From positions 124,001-188,000 of the forward strand of contig NZ_CP018863.1 of assembly GCF_002849715.1 (NCBI RefSeq): 64,000 nucleotides of DNA. The letters are read 5' to 3'. Shown here piece after piece: positions 1 to 7,884 of the stretch. The translations under genes were made by a program, and so were the position numbers. This DNA is from Arthrobacter crystallopoietes (lineage in GTDB: Bacteria > Actinomycetota > Actinomycetes > Actinomycetales > Micrococcaceae). The stretch's first letter is position 1; each line of letters opens with the position of its first letter. The notes under the pieces were generated by a model, which had not been told where the DNA came from, did no database searches, and saw nothing but the letters and a program-made list of their open reading frames with translations.

Positions 1-137
<137 letters not shown>

Positions 138-374
138 TCAGCCTCCCTGTACTGCGGTCACGAGTTCCACGCCGTCGCCGTCGGCGAGCACGGTCCGGGC
201 CCAACTGCCGCGCGGCGCCACCTCAGAGTTCAGCGCTACAGCCACACCGAGCCGTCCGCCGTCGGCCGGCCGCCCGTCCTCCGTCAATTCGCGGCCGGTG
301 GTCCCGGCCACCAGTTCGAGCAGTGTCGGCGCGGTCGGCAAGGTGTGCGGACTGCCGTTGACGGTGATCTTCAT
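138..374 (-). CDS. thiS: sulfur carrier protein ThiS
   Basis: This encodes a 78-residue ubiquitin-fold protein. It begins MKITVNG, which is the usual first strand of ThiS, and ends in Gly-Gly, the C-terminus that is adenylated by ThiF and turned into a thiocarboxylate to donate sulfur to ThiG. The family is normally about 65-75 residues, so the length fits. The middle (around residues 28-45) is a somewhat longer loop than in enteric ThiS. Its ATG overlaps the thiO stop by 4 nt, which indicates translational coupling, and thiG starts 3 nt downstream. Family assignment is secure from the N-terminus, the C-terminal Gly-Gly and the operon. Confidence 0.93.
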   Translation of the reverse strand: MKITVNGSPHTLPTAPTLLELVAGTTGRELTEDGRPADGGRLGVAVALNSEVAPRGSWARTVLADGDGVELVTAVQGG

Positions 375-1522
375 ACGTGACTCTCCTTGGTCATATTGCT
401 GAACCTGTCGGGATTGAATTGCAGTAGCTCGGCGGAGATTTGCACCCCGTCGATGAGATCGGCGCAGATCCTGGCCGCAACCGGCGTCAGCAGCACTCCG
501 TGGCGGAAGAATCCGGTAGCAACTACCAGCCCCGGAAGCTCCTCCGCCCCTGCCGCCACCCGCCCAAGCAACGGCGCGTTATCCGGTGTTCCCGGCCGGG
601 CGCGGCAGGTCATCTGTTCGAGCGCGAGTTCCGCAACTGCCGGCACCAGCGTCTGGGCGTCACGGAGCAACTGGTACACCCCGCCCGCCGACACGTCCGC
701 GGAGCCGTCCTCACGCTGGGTGGCTCCGATTACCACCGTGCCGTCCCCGCGCGGGACAAGATAAACAGGGTGCCCGCGTACGATGCCCCGGATTGTGGAG
801 GTGAGGAACGGCTGCAGGCCTGCCGGCACGCGCAGCCGCAGAATGTCCCCGTACACCGGACGCAGCGGCAGCCGCAGCCCTTCGGGCAGGCCGGAGAGTG
901 CGGCGGCCGCAAGCCCGTTCGCCACCACCGTTTCGTCTGCCTCGATGGCCTCGCCGCCTGCCAGCTGCACGCCAGCAACGCTGCCGTCAGCATCCGTGAG
1001 GAGTCCGGCCGCCTTTTCACTAACGACGGCGGCGCCTGAGTTCCGCAGCATCTTCAGTAACGCTGCGGCAAGGGCCCGTGGATCCACCTGGTGGTCTCCC
1101 GGTGCGTAGAAGGCGCCGGTCAGAGCCGGGCCCAGGCTGGGTTCGAGCCGGCGGGCCTCGCGGCTGGTGATCTCATGAACCTCGAGCCCTTCGGCCAGCT
1201 GTGCCTGTTTCAGGTCTGCGAGCGCGGCGCGGTCCGCGGCGTCGAAAGCGGCCACCAAGGTCCCGGTTTCCTGGTAGCCGGTCTCCCCCAGCCCTGCAAT
1301 GAACCCGGGGTAAAGCCGGGCGGACTCACGGGTCAGCGCGAGCAACCGCTCTTCCTGGTAGTGCAATTCGCTGACCGGGGCCAGCATGCCGGCGGCGGCG
1401 TAGGTGGCGCCCGCGCCGGGAGCGGGATCGATGACGGTGACACGGTGGCCGCGGCGGGTGGCTTCTGCGGCGATACCCAGTCCCACTATGCCCGCACCGA
1501 TGACGGCAATATGTTTGGACAA
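371..1522 (-). CDS. thiO: glycine oxidase ThiO (FAD-dependent)
   Basis: A 383-residue D-amino-acid-oxidase-fold flavoprotein. The N-terminal dinucleotide-binding motif is GAGIVG (residues 9-14), with an Asp at the end of the second strand (residue 32) to hold the FAD ribose. The C-terminal part contains [11 protein letters not shown], close to the GHFRHG/GILL signature of ThiO and DadA-type oxidases. ThiO oxidises glycine to the imine dehydroglycine used by ThiG, replacing the ThiH route and thus requiring oxygen. The start is TTG at 1522, supported by a GGAAGGAAG ribosome binding site 6-8 nt upstream that directly abuts the 3' end of the TPP riboswitch. It is the first gene of thiO-thiS-thiG and overlaps thiS by 4 nt. 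Confidence 0.93.
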   Translation of the reverse strand: MSKHIAVIGAGIVGLGIAAEATRRGHRVTVIDPAPGAGATYAAAGMLAPVSELHYQEERLLALTRESARLYPGFIAGLGETGYQETGTLVAAFDAADRAALADLKQAQLAEGLEVHEITSREARRLEPSLGPALTGAFYAPGDHQVDPRALAAALLKMLRNSGAAVVSEKAAGLLTDADGSVAGVQLAGGEAIEADETVVANGLAAAALSGLPEGLRLPLRPVYGDILRLRVPAGLQPFLTSTIRGIVRGHPVYLVPRGDGTVVIGATQREDGSADVSAGGVYQLLRDAQTLVPAVAELALEQMTCRARPGTPDNAPLLGRVAAGAEELPGLVVATGFFRHGVLLTPVAARICADLIDGVQISAELLQFNPDRFSNMTKESHV

Positions 1523-1533
1523 CTTTGAGCTTC

Positions 1534-1645
1534 CTTCCCTACGCCGGCATGACCCGGATCAGGTTCGACGGTCGGTGCCAGGCACCCTCTCAGCCTGTCG
1601 GCCGCCGGCAATTGCCGCACGTGCCGCGTATCAGGCTCCCGCAGT
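1534..1645 (-). promoter_or_regulatory. TPP riboswitch (THI box) upstream of thiO
   Basis: Read on the minus strand, the stretch contains the conserved TPP aptamer blocks in the right order: GGGAGCC (1640-1634), a P3 extension, GGCTGAGAGGGTG with the invariant CTGAGA (RNA CUGAGA) at 1593-1588, then ACCTGATCCGGGTCATGCC and the closing GCGTAGGGA. Binding of thiamine pyrophosphate should switch off thiO-thiS-thiG. The aptamer ends only about a dozen nucleotides before the TTG start of thiO, and its last bases run into the ribosome binding site. No separate terminator hairpin is visible in between, so control is most likely at translation initiation. That mode is an inference from spacing; the aptamer identity is clear from sequence. 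Confidence 0.95.
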
Positions 1646-1742
1646 GTTTTCTCCAGTGTAGCCATAGTCGCGGCTTCGCCGTCGTCACATGCTGCCGCAA
1701 GCCGGCGTCCCGCCACCGCGGAGTTCCTTGCGCGGTTTGCCT

Positions 1743-1748
1743 TATGGT
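1743..1748 (+). promoter_or_regulatory. possible -10 hexamer for leaderless thiE
   Basis: TATGGT lies 7 nt before the thiE ATG and no purine-rich ribosome binding site precedes the ATG. This fits the leaderless pattern seen repeatedly in this window. No convincing -35 element is visible. Confidence 0.3.
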
Positions 1749-1755
1749 TGCAGGT

Positions 1756-2397
1756 ATGGATTTTTCCTCTGCCCAGCTTTACCTTTGCACCGACGCGCGC
1801 CGCGACCGTGGGGACTTCGAGCAGTTCCTCGATGCTGCCTACTCCGGCGGCGTGGACATCATCCAGTTGCGGGACAAGACCCTCGACGCCGCCGAGGAGC
1901 TGGAGCTGCTCGGCGTGCTCGCCGACGTTGCCGCCCGGCATGCGAAGCCGTGGTCCGTCAATGACAGGGCGGATCTGGCTGCGGTGGCCGGGGCGCCGGT
2001 CTTCCACGTCGGCCAGCAGGACCTGCCGCCGGCCGCGGCGCGCTCTTTGCTCGGGCCCGCTGCCGCCATCGGCCGCTCCACGCACACTCCGGAACAGGCA
2101 GCAGCCGCCCTGGCCGATGACACCCTGGACTATTTCTGCACCGGTCCGCTCTGGGCCACTCCGACCAAGCCGGGCCGGGCCGCCGTCGGTCTTCAGCTGG
2201 TGGAATTTACTGCCGCCCAGCAGGGGCAGACGGGTTCCGGCAAGCCGTGGTTTGCGATCGGCGGCATCGATCTGGACAACATCGACCGGGTGACGGAGGC
2301 CGGGGCCAAACGCGTGGTCGTCGTCCGTGCCGTCACCGATGCCGATGATCCCGCGGAGGCCGCCCGGGCGCTGAAGTCCGCGCTGCCGCCGCTGTAG
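1756..2397 (+). CDS. thiE: thiamine-phosphate synthase ThiE
   Basis: A 213-residue TIM-barrel enzyme that joins hydroxymethylpyrimidine diphosphate and thiazole phosphate to give thiamine phosphate. Family landmarks are visible in order: VDIIQLRDK near residue 35-43 (pyrimidine and diphosphate binding), [28 protein letters not shown] (phosphate loop region) and PWFAIGGID near the C-terminus. The open frame extends further upstream, but ATG at 1756 gives the normal family N-terminus and length. It faces away from thiO and has no riboswitch of its own in the roughly 110 nt between it and the aptamer of the opposite strand. A possible -10 (TATGGT) suggests a leaderless message. Confidence 0.94.
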   Translation: MDFSSAQLYLCTDARRDRGDFEQFLDAAYSGGVDIIQLRDKTLDAAEELELLGVLADVAARHAKPWSVNDRADLAAVAGAPVFHVGQQDLPPAAARSLLGPAAAIGRSTHTPEQAAAALADDTLDYFCTGPLWATPTKPGRAAVGLQLVEFTAAQQGQTGSGKPWFAIGGIDLDNIDRVTEAGAKRVVVVRAVTDADDPAEAARALKSALPPL

Positions 2398-2430
2398 CCG
2401 CTGGTTCCACCCGCCGGGCTGCCTGAACGC

Positions 2431-3138
2431 TTAGGCGGTCAGGCCCAAGGCATTCATCCGGCGGGAATGGTTCCGGGTGAGTTCCGCAAAGAGTTCCGCC
2501 GTAACGGTCTGCTGGGCGGCCGGGTCATCCAGCCCCAGCAGGGCGCCCAGGAAGGCGCGCTCGATCCCGATGCGCTGCGCCTGCGTCAACGCCTCGCCGA
2601 CCAGCCGCCGGCCCCACAGGGCAAGCCTCGAGGCCAGCCGCTCGTCATGTTCCAGCGCCCTGCGCAGCCGGGTGGTGAGCAAGGTCAGCTGGTCTTCGTT
2701 TTCTTTGATCCTGGACACCAGCGCGCGTGTATCGGGATCCAGCCGGTCGGCGATCGCCCGGTAGAAATCTCCCGAGACGGCGTCGGTAACATAGGCCTTC
2801 ATCAACGATTCGTACCAGTCTCCGGGCCGCGTCCGCTCATGGAACGCGTCGATCGAAGCTTGGAAGGGCGCCATGGCAACTTGCACGTCGACGCCGAGGC
2901 GGGCCAGCTCGGCGCTGACAAGTTCAAAGTGCCCGAATTCGACAACGGCTAGGCGTCCGAGATCAGCGCGGTCTTTCAAAGTCGGTGAGAACCGGGCGTC
3001 CGAGGAGAACCGCTCGAAGGCGGACAGCTCGCCGTAGGCCATGACGCCGTAAAGATCAACGACATGCTGCAGCTGTTCCGCTCCTGTCCCATTGCTGGTG
3101 GCCGGACGATCAGCGGGGAAGGATCCTTCGGAACTCAT
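2431..3138 (-). CDS. ferritin-like fold protein (tRNA-hydroxylase-like, actinobacterial)
   Basis: A 235-residue, mostly helical protein with ferritin-like features: acidic and histidine residues in the pattern ERF near residue 45 and a later VVEFGHFE segment, the ExxH arrangement that binds a di-iron centre in this superfamily. Actinobacterial homologues are commonly annotated as tRNA-(ms2io6A)-hydroxylase-like or simply ferritin-like proteins; the true substrate is not evident. I chose ATG at 3138; a GTG at 3144 in the same frame is an alternative. The gene is divergent from the RNB ribonuclease, only about 50 nt away, and its 3' end faces thiE. Fold assignment is reasonable, function open. 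Confidence 0.7.
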   Translation of the reverse strand: MSSEGSFPADRPATSNGTGAEQLQHVVDLYGVMAYGELSAFERFSSDARFSPTLKDRADLGRLAVVEFGHFELVSAELARLGVDVQVAMAPFQASIDAFHERTRPGDWYESLMKAYVTDAVSGDFYRAIADRLDPDTRALVSRIKENEDQLTLLTTRLRRALEHDERLASRLALWGRRLVGEALTQAQRIGIERAFLGALLGLDDPAAQQTVTAELFAELTRNHSRRMNALGLTA

Positions 3139-3177
3139 GAGCACTACCCTAACGCCCCACCTGCGGCGCTGTGGCGA

Positions 3178-3183
3178 TAGGCT
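3178..3183 (+). promoter_or_regulatory. -10 hexamer for leaderless RNB ribonuclease mRNA
   Basis: TAGGCT is followed by 6 nt and then the GTG start at 3190, leaving no room for a leader or ribosome binding site. This is the standard actinobacterial leaderless geometry. Confidence 0.5.
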
Positions 3184-3189
3184 GAGCCT

Positions 3190-4674
3190 GTGCCGTATTC
3201 ACACGTTGACGCCAGAGTTAATGAATCGCAGCATCTGCTCGCCCGTGTGCTGAAGGAACTGCGCACCGAGCTGGAACTTCCTGCGGCGTTCAGCCCTTCG
3301 GTCATCGCGGAGGCCGAGAAGGCCGTGGCGCAACTGCCCATGCCTGCCGCGGATCTGACCGCCCTGGACTTTGTCACCATCGATCCACCGAGCTCCACCG
3401 ACCTGGACCAGGCGATGTACATCGAGCGCGACGGCGGGGGCTACCGGCTCTGGTATGCCATCGCCGATGTTCCCGCTTTTGTTGCTCCCGGCGGTGAACT
3501 TGACGCTGAGACGCGACGGCGCGGCCAGACCATCTACGCTCCTGACGGACGCATTCCGCTTCACCCGCCGGTAATCAGCGAAGACGCCGGCAGCCTCCTC
3601 CCGGACCAGGACCGCAGCGCCTTCGTGTGGGAATTCGAGCTCGACGCCGCCGCGGTCGTCAGTACGGTCTCGTTGCGCCGGGCCAGAATACGCAGCCGCG
3701 CCAAGCTGAACTACGAACAGGTCCAGCAGGACATCGATTCCGGCGAAGCGCCGGTCTATCTGCAGCTGCTCAAAGAAGTAGGGCGGAAGCGCATCGAGCT
3801 GGAGCGGCAGCGCGGCGGCGCCAGCCTGAACCTGCCGGACGAGGAAATAGCCCATGACGGCCGCCATTACTTCATCGTGGCGAGGCCCGCACGGCCGGTC
3901 GAGGACTGGAACGCCCAGATTTCGCTGATGACCGGCATGGCGGCAGCGGAAATCATGCTCGAGGGCAAGGTAGGGATCCTGCGCACCATGCCCGCTCCGG
4001 ACGAGGAGTCGGAGGCCCGCTTCCGCCGCCAGACCAAGGCGCTGGGCCACCCCTGGCCGGAGGGAATTGCCTACGGCGAATATCTGCGCGGCCTCAACAC
4101 CGCGGATCCGAAACAGCTGGCATTGATGAACGCCGCCGGGTCGCTGTTCCGCGGTGCCGGCTACACACCGTTCGATGGCGAGGTGCCGCAGGAACAGACC
4201 CAGGCGGCGATCGCCGCGCCATACGCCCACACCACCGCACCGCTGCGCCGGCTGGTGGACCGTTTCGTGCTGGTCATCTGCGAGGCGTTGTGCGCCAAGA
4301 CCGAGGTGCCCGGCTGGGCCCGGCAGGCCTTGCCCGAACTCCCCCAGCTGATGGCTGCCTCGGACCAGCTGTCCGGACGGTTGGAACGTGCGGCACTGGA
4401 CGCGGTGGAAGCGGCACTGCTCAGCCACCGGGTGGGCGAGGAATTCGACGCCGTGGTGATCTCGGCCCGCAATTCCAGCAATCACTCGAACCATAATTCC
4501 AATGGCAATGGCCGTCAGGACGCCGTCCCGCACGGCACTATCCAGATCAGTGATCCCGCTGTCAGCGCGCGTTGCGACGGGGAACTGCAGGCCGGCACCG
4601 CCATCAGGGCCCGTCTGGTCGAGGCGGATATCGTGAAGCGCACTGTACGGTTCGAGCTGATCAGCCCGGCCTGA
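3190..4674 (+). CDS. RNB-domain exoribonuclease (RNase II/R family)
   Basis: A 494-residue protein dominated by an RNB catalytic domain. The Mg-binding Asp cluster is visible as TIDPPSSTDLDQA (about residues 62-74), followed by YAIADV and later GGASLNLPDEEI and APYAHTTAPLRRLVDRF, which are typical of RNase II/R active sites that degrade RNA 3' to 5'. It lacks the N-terminal cold-shock domains of full RNase R and has only a short S1-like tail, as in the compact actinobacterial form. Between catalytic core and tail is an unusual Asn/Ser/His-rich linker (about residues 428-440, nucleotides 4470-4515). The GTG start is set 6 nt after a -10 hexamer, so the mRNA is probably leaderless. Confidence 0.9.
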   Translation: MPYSHVDARVNESQHLLARVLKELRTELELPAAFSPSVIAEAEKAVAQLPMPAADLTALDFVTIDPPSSTDLDQAMYIERDGGGYRLWYAIADVPAFVAPGGELDAETRRRGQTIYAPDGRIPLHPPVISEDAGSLLPDQDRSAFVWEFELDAAAVVSTVSLRRARIRSRAKLNYEQVQQDIDSGEAPVYLQLLKEVGRKRIELERQRGGASLNLPDEEIAHDGRHYFIVARPARPVEDWNAQISLMTGMAAAEIMLEGKVGILRTMPAPDEESEARFRRQTKALGHPWPEGIAYGEYLRGLNTADPKQLALMNAAGSLFRGAGYTPFDGEVPQEQTQAAIAAPYAHTTAPLRRLVDRFVLVICEALCAKTEVPGWARQALPELPQLMAASDQLSGRLERAALDAVEAALLSHRVGEEFDAVVISARNSSNHSNHNSNGNGRQDAVPHGTIQISDPAVSARCDGELQAGTAIRARLVEADIVKRTVRFELISPA

Positions 4675-4975
4675 GCGGTCCGCCTCATCCGCCCCACGGA
4701 GCCAACCCGGGAGACGATTTGGTGCCAGCCGGTAGACTGGTCATTGTAGAACTGGATGCCCGGTCGTTGATTGTTAGTAAATTTCATCAACAGATCCGCA
4801 CCTACGCGATCTTTAACCCGCCGGCATGGCCACGATGGCTTGCACCGGCACGCAGTTGTTAGCCCGCGATCGGCTTCCACTGGCTGCGTCACGCAACCGG
4901 ACAGTTCCGCACGGCCGTCAGATGACCGTGTCGTTGAGCACCGGGGCCCAGGCGCCTTATTTGAATGGTATTTAA
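4675..4975. other. 301-nt non-coding gap before the DEAD-box helicase
   Basis: No convincing gene is present. The stretch contains AT-rich pieces unlike its surroundings (for example near 4768-4790 and 4960-4978) and small palindromes such as AGGCGCCT at 4952-4959 and TGCGTCACGCA near 4886. It is probably a promoter plus a long 5' leader of the helicase gene. Helicase and cold-shock genes often have long regulated leaders, but no specific element is recognised here. Confidence 0.4.
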
Positions 4976-6697
4976 TTGAACACTGAGAATTCCCTCGTGG
5001 ACCAGAACAACCTGCTCCATGCGGAAAACAGCCTTGAAGAGATTGAAGTAGAGGCAAGCCTCGCTTCCGATGAACGTCCGCACGAGATTCCGCAGCAGAC
5101 CTTCGCCGATTTCAACGTCCGCGCCGACATTGTGCGCTCGCTCTTCGACGCCGGCATCACGCACCCTTTCCCCATCCAGTCCATGACCCTGCCCGTGGCG
5201 CTCGACGGCCATGACATCATCGGCCAAGCCAAGACCGGTACCGGCAAGACTCTGGGCTTCGGAATTCCCGCGCTGCAGCGCGTTGTCGGTCCCGAAGACG
5301 ACGGTTATGACAAACTGCCCGTCCCCGGTGCCCCGCAGGCCCTCGTCATCGTTCCGACCCGCGAGCTTGCCGTACAGGTGGCCAAGGACCTCACCACCGC
5401 TTCGCGCTACCGCAATGCGCGCATCGCCACCATCTATGGCGGCCGGGCCTATGAGCCGCAGACTGAGATGCTGGCCAAGGGCGTCGAAGTGGTTGTGGGA
5501 ACTCCGGGACGTCTGATCGACCTGCACCGGCAGCGGCACCTGAACCTGAAGAACGTGCGCATCGTGGTCCTCGACGAGGCGGATGAAATGCTGGATCTGG
5601 GCTTCCTGCCCGATGTGGAAACGCTGATCGCCGCCACCCCTGCCATCCGGCAGACCATGCTCTTCTCTGCAACCATGCCCGGCCCCGTTGTCGCCATGGC
5701 GCGTCGCTACATGACGCAACCGACGCACATCCGCGCGGCGGACCCGGACGACGAGGGCATCACCAAGAAGGACATCCGCCAGGTCATCTACCGTGCGCAC
5801 AACCTGGACAAGACCGAGGTTGTCTCGCGGATCCTGCAGTCCCGCGGCCGCGGCCGGACCATCATTTTCACAAAGACCAAACGCACCGCTGCCAAGGTCT
5901 CCGAAGAGCTGATTGACCGTGGGTTCGCCGCCGGCGCCATCCACGGCGACCTGGGCCAGGGCGCCCGTGAACAGGCCCTGCGTGCCTTCCGCAGCGACAA
6001 GGTAGACGTGCTCGTCGCCACCGACGTCGCTGCCCGCGGTATCGACGTCGACGACGTCACCCACGTGATCAACTACCAGTGCCCGGAAGACGAGAAGACC
6101 TACCTGCACCGTGTGGGCCGTACCGGCCGTGCCGGCAACAAGGGCACCGCGGTCACCTTCGTGGACTGGGACGATGTCCCCCGCTGGGGCCTGATCAACA
6201 AGGCTCTGGGCCTGGACCAGCCGGAGCCGGTGGAAACCTACTCCTCATCACCGCACCTGTACACGGATCTGGATATTCCCGAGGGCACCAAGGGCCGTCT
6301 GCCCCGCAACCAGCGCAAGCTCGCCGGCATCGACGCCGAGGAGCTGGAAGACCTGGGCGAAACCGGCAAGAAGCACGGCGGGCGTGATTCCGGCCGTCAG
6401 GGCGGACGTGGTTCCGAACGCGGTGGCGCCCGTAGCCGCGGCCGCAGCGAAGACCGTTCCGAAGGTGGATCCCGCGCCACAGAGCCGTCGGACGGAAGCC
6501 GCCGGCGCCGCCGTCGTTCTTCCGGAACCGAAGAAGCTGCTGGCCGTACGGCCACCGAGCGTCCGGCCCAGGCCGAGAACACCACCAAGACCGAGGGCGA
6601 GAGCGTTCGTCCGCGCCGCAGCCGCAGCCGTACCCGGCGGCGCAACGGCGAAGTGGTCAACGCGCCGGATACCTCCGGCGCCGGCAACGCCGAATAA
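4976..6697 (+). CDS. DEAD-box ATP-dependent RNA helicase with Arg-rich tail
   Basis: A 573-residue DEAD-box helicase carrying the full motif set: Q motif (ITHPFPIQ, about 61-68), Walker A AKTGTGKT (85-92), PTRELA, DEAD at about residue 200, SAT, ATDVAARGIDV and HRVGRTGR. It should unwind or remodel RNA duplexes in ribosome assembly or cold adaptation. After about residue 460 the protein becomes a low-complexity tail rich in Arg, Gly, Ser and Glu (repeated SRGR, RRRRR and RRSRSRTRR runs), a typical unspecific RNA-binding extension. The start is uncertain: TTG at 4976 directly follows an in-frame stop and GTG at 4997 is an alternative; neither has a strong ribosome binding site. Confidence 0.93.
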   Translation: MNTENSLVDQNNLLHAENSLEEIEVEASLASDERPHEIPQQTFADFNVRADIVRSLFDAGITHPFPIQSMTLPVALDGHDIIGQAKTGTGKTLGFGIPALQRVVGPEDDGYDKLPVPGAPQALVIVPTRELAVQVAKDLTTASRYRNARIATIYGGRAYEPQTEMLAKGVEVVVGTPGRLIDLHRQRHLNLKNVRIVVLDEADEMLDLGFLPDVETLIAATPAIRQTMLFSATMPGPVVAMARRYMTQPTHIRAADPDDEGITKKDIRQVIYRAHNLDKTEVVSRILQSRGRGRTIIFTKTKRTAAKVSEELIDRGFAAGAIHGDLGQGAREQALRAFRSDKVDVLVATDVAARGIDVDDVTHVINYQCPEDEKTYLHRVGRTGRAGNKGTAVTFVDWDDVPRWGLINKALGLDQPEPVETYSSSPHLYTDLDIPEGTKGRLPRNQRKLAGIDAEELEDLGETGKKHGGRDSGRQGGRGSERGGARSRGRSEDRSEGGSRATEPSDGSRRRRRRSSGTEEAAGRTATERPAQAENTTKTEGESVRPRRSRSRTRRRNGEVVNAPDTSGAGNAE

Positions 6698-6735
6698 CCG
6701 GCAGCACCGGACGAGAAAAGGCTACCTCTTCAGTT

Positions 6736-7647
6736 ATGACGGAGACTGTCTGCGGGCATGGGCCCGGTTCTTTGTGGTCGCCGGACGGCAGTAACCTGGT
6801 GGTGCACGCGGACAACGCGGAGTTCCTGCCGACGCTGCCGGACGGCGCCTTCACGCTTATCTACGTCGACCCGCCGTTTAACACCGGCCGGTCCCAGCGG
6901 CGGCAGCAGCTGTCCATGGTCCGCAGCGCCGACGGCGAGGGCGACCGGGTGGGCTTCCAGGGCCGCTCCTACCAGACCATCAAGGGCATGCTCTCCAGCT
7001 ACGATGATGCCTTCGACGACTACTGGTCCTTCCTCGAGCCCCGGCTGGCCGAGGCCTGGCGGCTGCTCGCCGACAACGGCACGCTGTATCTGCACCTGGA
7101 CTACCGCGAGGTGCACTACGCCAAGGTGCTGCTGGATGCCCTGTTCGGCCGCGAGTCCTTCCTGAACGAAATCATCTGGGCCTACGATTACGGCGGCCGG
7201 GCGAAGAACCGCTGGCCGGCGAAACACGACAACATCCTGGTCTATGTGAAGAACCCCCGCACGTACCACTTCGACAATGCCGAGGTGGACCGCGAGCCTT
7301 ATATGGCTCCGGGCCTGGTCACTGCGGAAAAGGCTGCCCGAGGCAAACTTCCCACCGACGTCTGGTGGCATACCATCGTCTCCCCCACTGGCAAGGAAAA
7401 GACCGGCTACCCCACGCAGAAGCCCGAGGGGCTGCTCCGGCGTGTTGTCGCCGCCAGCAGCCGCAAGGACGACTGGGTACTGGACTTCTTTGCCGGTTCG
7501 GGCACCCTGGGCGCCGTGGCGGGGCAGTTGGGACGGCGCTTTGTCTGCGTGGACCAGAACCCGCAGGCCATCGAGGTTATGGACAAGCGTCTCTCACCCC
7601 TGGCTTCTGTGGTTCGCTTCGGAACGACACCTGCACCTGTGCCATAG
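6736..7647 (+). CDS. solitary site-specific DNA methyltransferase (N6-A/N4-C type)
   Basis: A 303-residue amino-methyltransferase. Motif IV, YVDPPFNTG, lies at about residues 43-51 and the AdoMet-binding motif I, FFAGSGTLG, at about 251-259. The order IV then I is that of the beta class, which includes CcrM-like and type III modification subunits. TQKPEGLLRRVV preceding motif I is also characteristic. No restriction gene or specificity subunit is adjacent, so it is best read as an orphan methylase with a regulatory or housekeeping role; its target site cannot be read from sequence. It begins about 40 nt after the helicase, possibly on the same transcript, and ends at a strong bidirectional terminator. 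Confidence 0.88.
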   Translation: MTETVCGHGPGSLWSPDGSNLVVHADNAEFLPTLPDGAFTLIYVDPPFNTGRSQRRQQLSMVRSADGEGDRVGFQGRSYQTIKGMLSSYDDAFDDYWSFLEPRLAEAWRLLADNGTLYLHLDYREVHYAKVLLDALFGRESFLNEIIWAYDYGGRAKNRWPAKHDNILVYVKNPRTYHFDNAEVDREPYMAPGLVTAEKAARGKLPTDVWWHTIVSPTGKEKTGYPTQKPEGLLRRVVAASSRKDDWVLDFFAGSGTLGAVAGQLGRRFVCVDQNPQAIEVMDKRLSPLASVVRFGTTPAPVP

Positions 7648-7682
7648 GGCCTGAACATCCGCTAAGCCCCTGCTGGAGGCAT

Positions 7683-7729
7683 AACAAAGGCGGCCGAACA
7701 GTTGGTGAAACTGTCCGGCCGCCTTTGTT
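7683..7729. terminator. bidirectional intrinsic terminator
   Basis: A long hairpin: AACAAAGGCGGCCG pairs with CGGCCGCCTTTGTT, extended inward by ACAGTT/AACTGT around a GGTG loop with one mismatch. Both ends carry A/T-rich flanks (CCTTTGTTGT on plus). It sits between the convergent methyltransferase and transporter small-subunit genes and can serve both. Confidence 0.85.
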
Positions 7730-7741
7730 GTCAGCGGGTGG

Positions 7742-7873
7742 CTAAATGATCGAGCGGCCCTCTCTACGGGCCTCGACCCAGTCGCGGAAGAAGCCCTTGC
7801 AGATCATGAACAGGGTTCCGCCGACGATCACCGGCCACATCAGTACATAAACGGTCAAAAGGATGGTATCCAT
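7742..7873 (-). CDS. 43-residue single-span membrane protein, putative transporter small subunit
   Basis: A short gene starts at ATG 7873, 11 nt after the stop of the symporter, with an AAAGGAG ribosome binding site that overlaps the symporter's 3' end. It encodes 43 residues: an N-terminal hydrophobic helix (about residues 4-25, containing VYVLMWPVIVGGTLFMI) and a short basic C-terminus (DWVEARREGRSII). Small single-helix partners are known for some secondary transporters, for example MetS beside the MetP transporter, and proteins of this kind are annotated as putative transporter small subunits next to sodium symporters. The coding potential is supported by the ribosome binding site, tight coupling and the sensible protein. 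Its biochemical role is inferred from position only. Confidence 0.75.
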   Translation of the reverse strand: MDTILLTVYVLMWPVIVGGTLFMICKGFFRDWVEARREGRSII

Positions 7874-7884
7874 TGGTGTCTCCT

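Noticed and set aside
3199..4533. Long open frame on the minus strand opposite the RNB ribonuclease
   Set aside because: It is antisense to a gene with clear RNB motifs; such long shadow frames are expected in GC-rich DNA and the translation has no family features.
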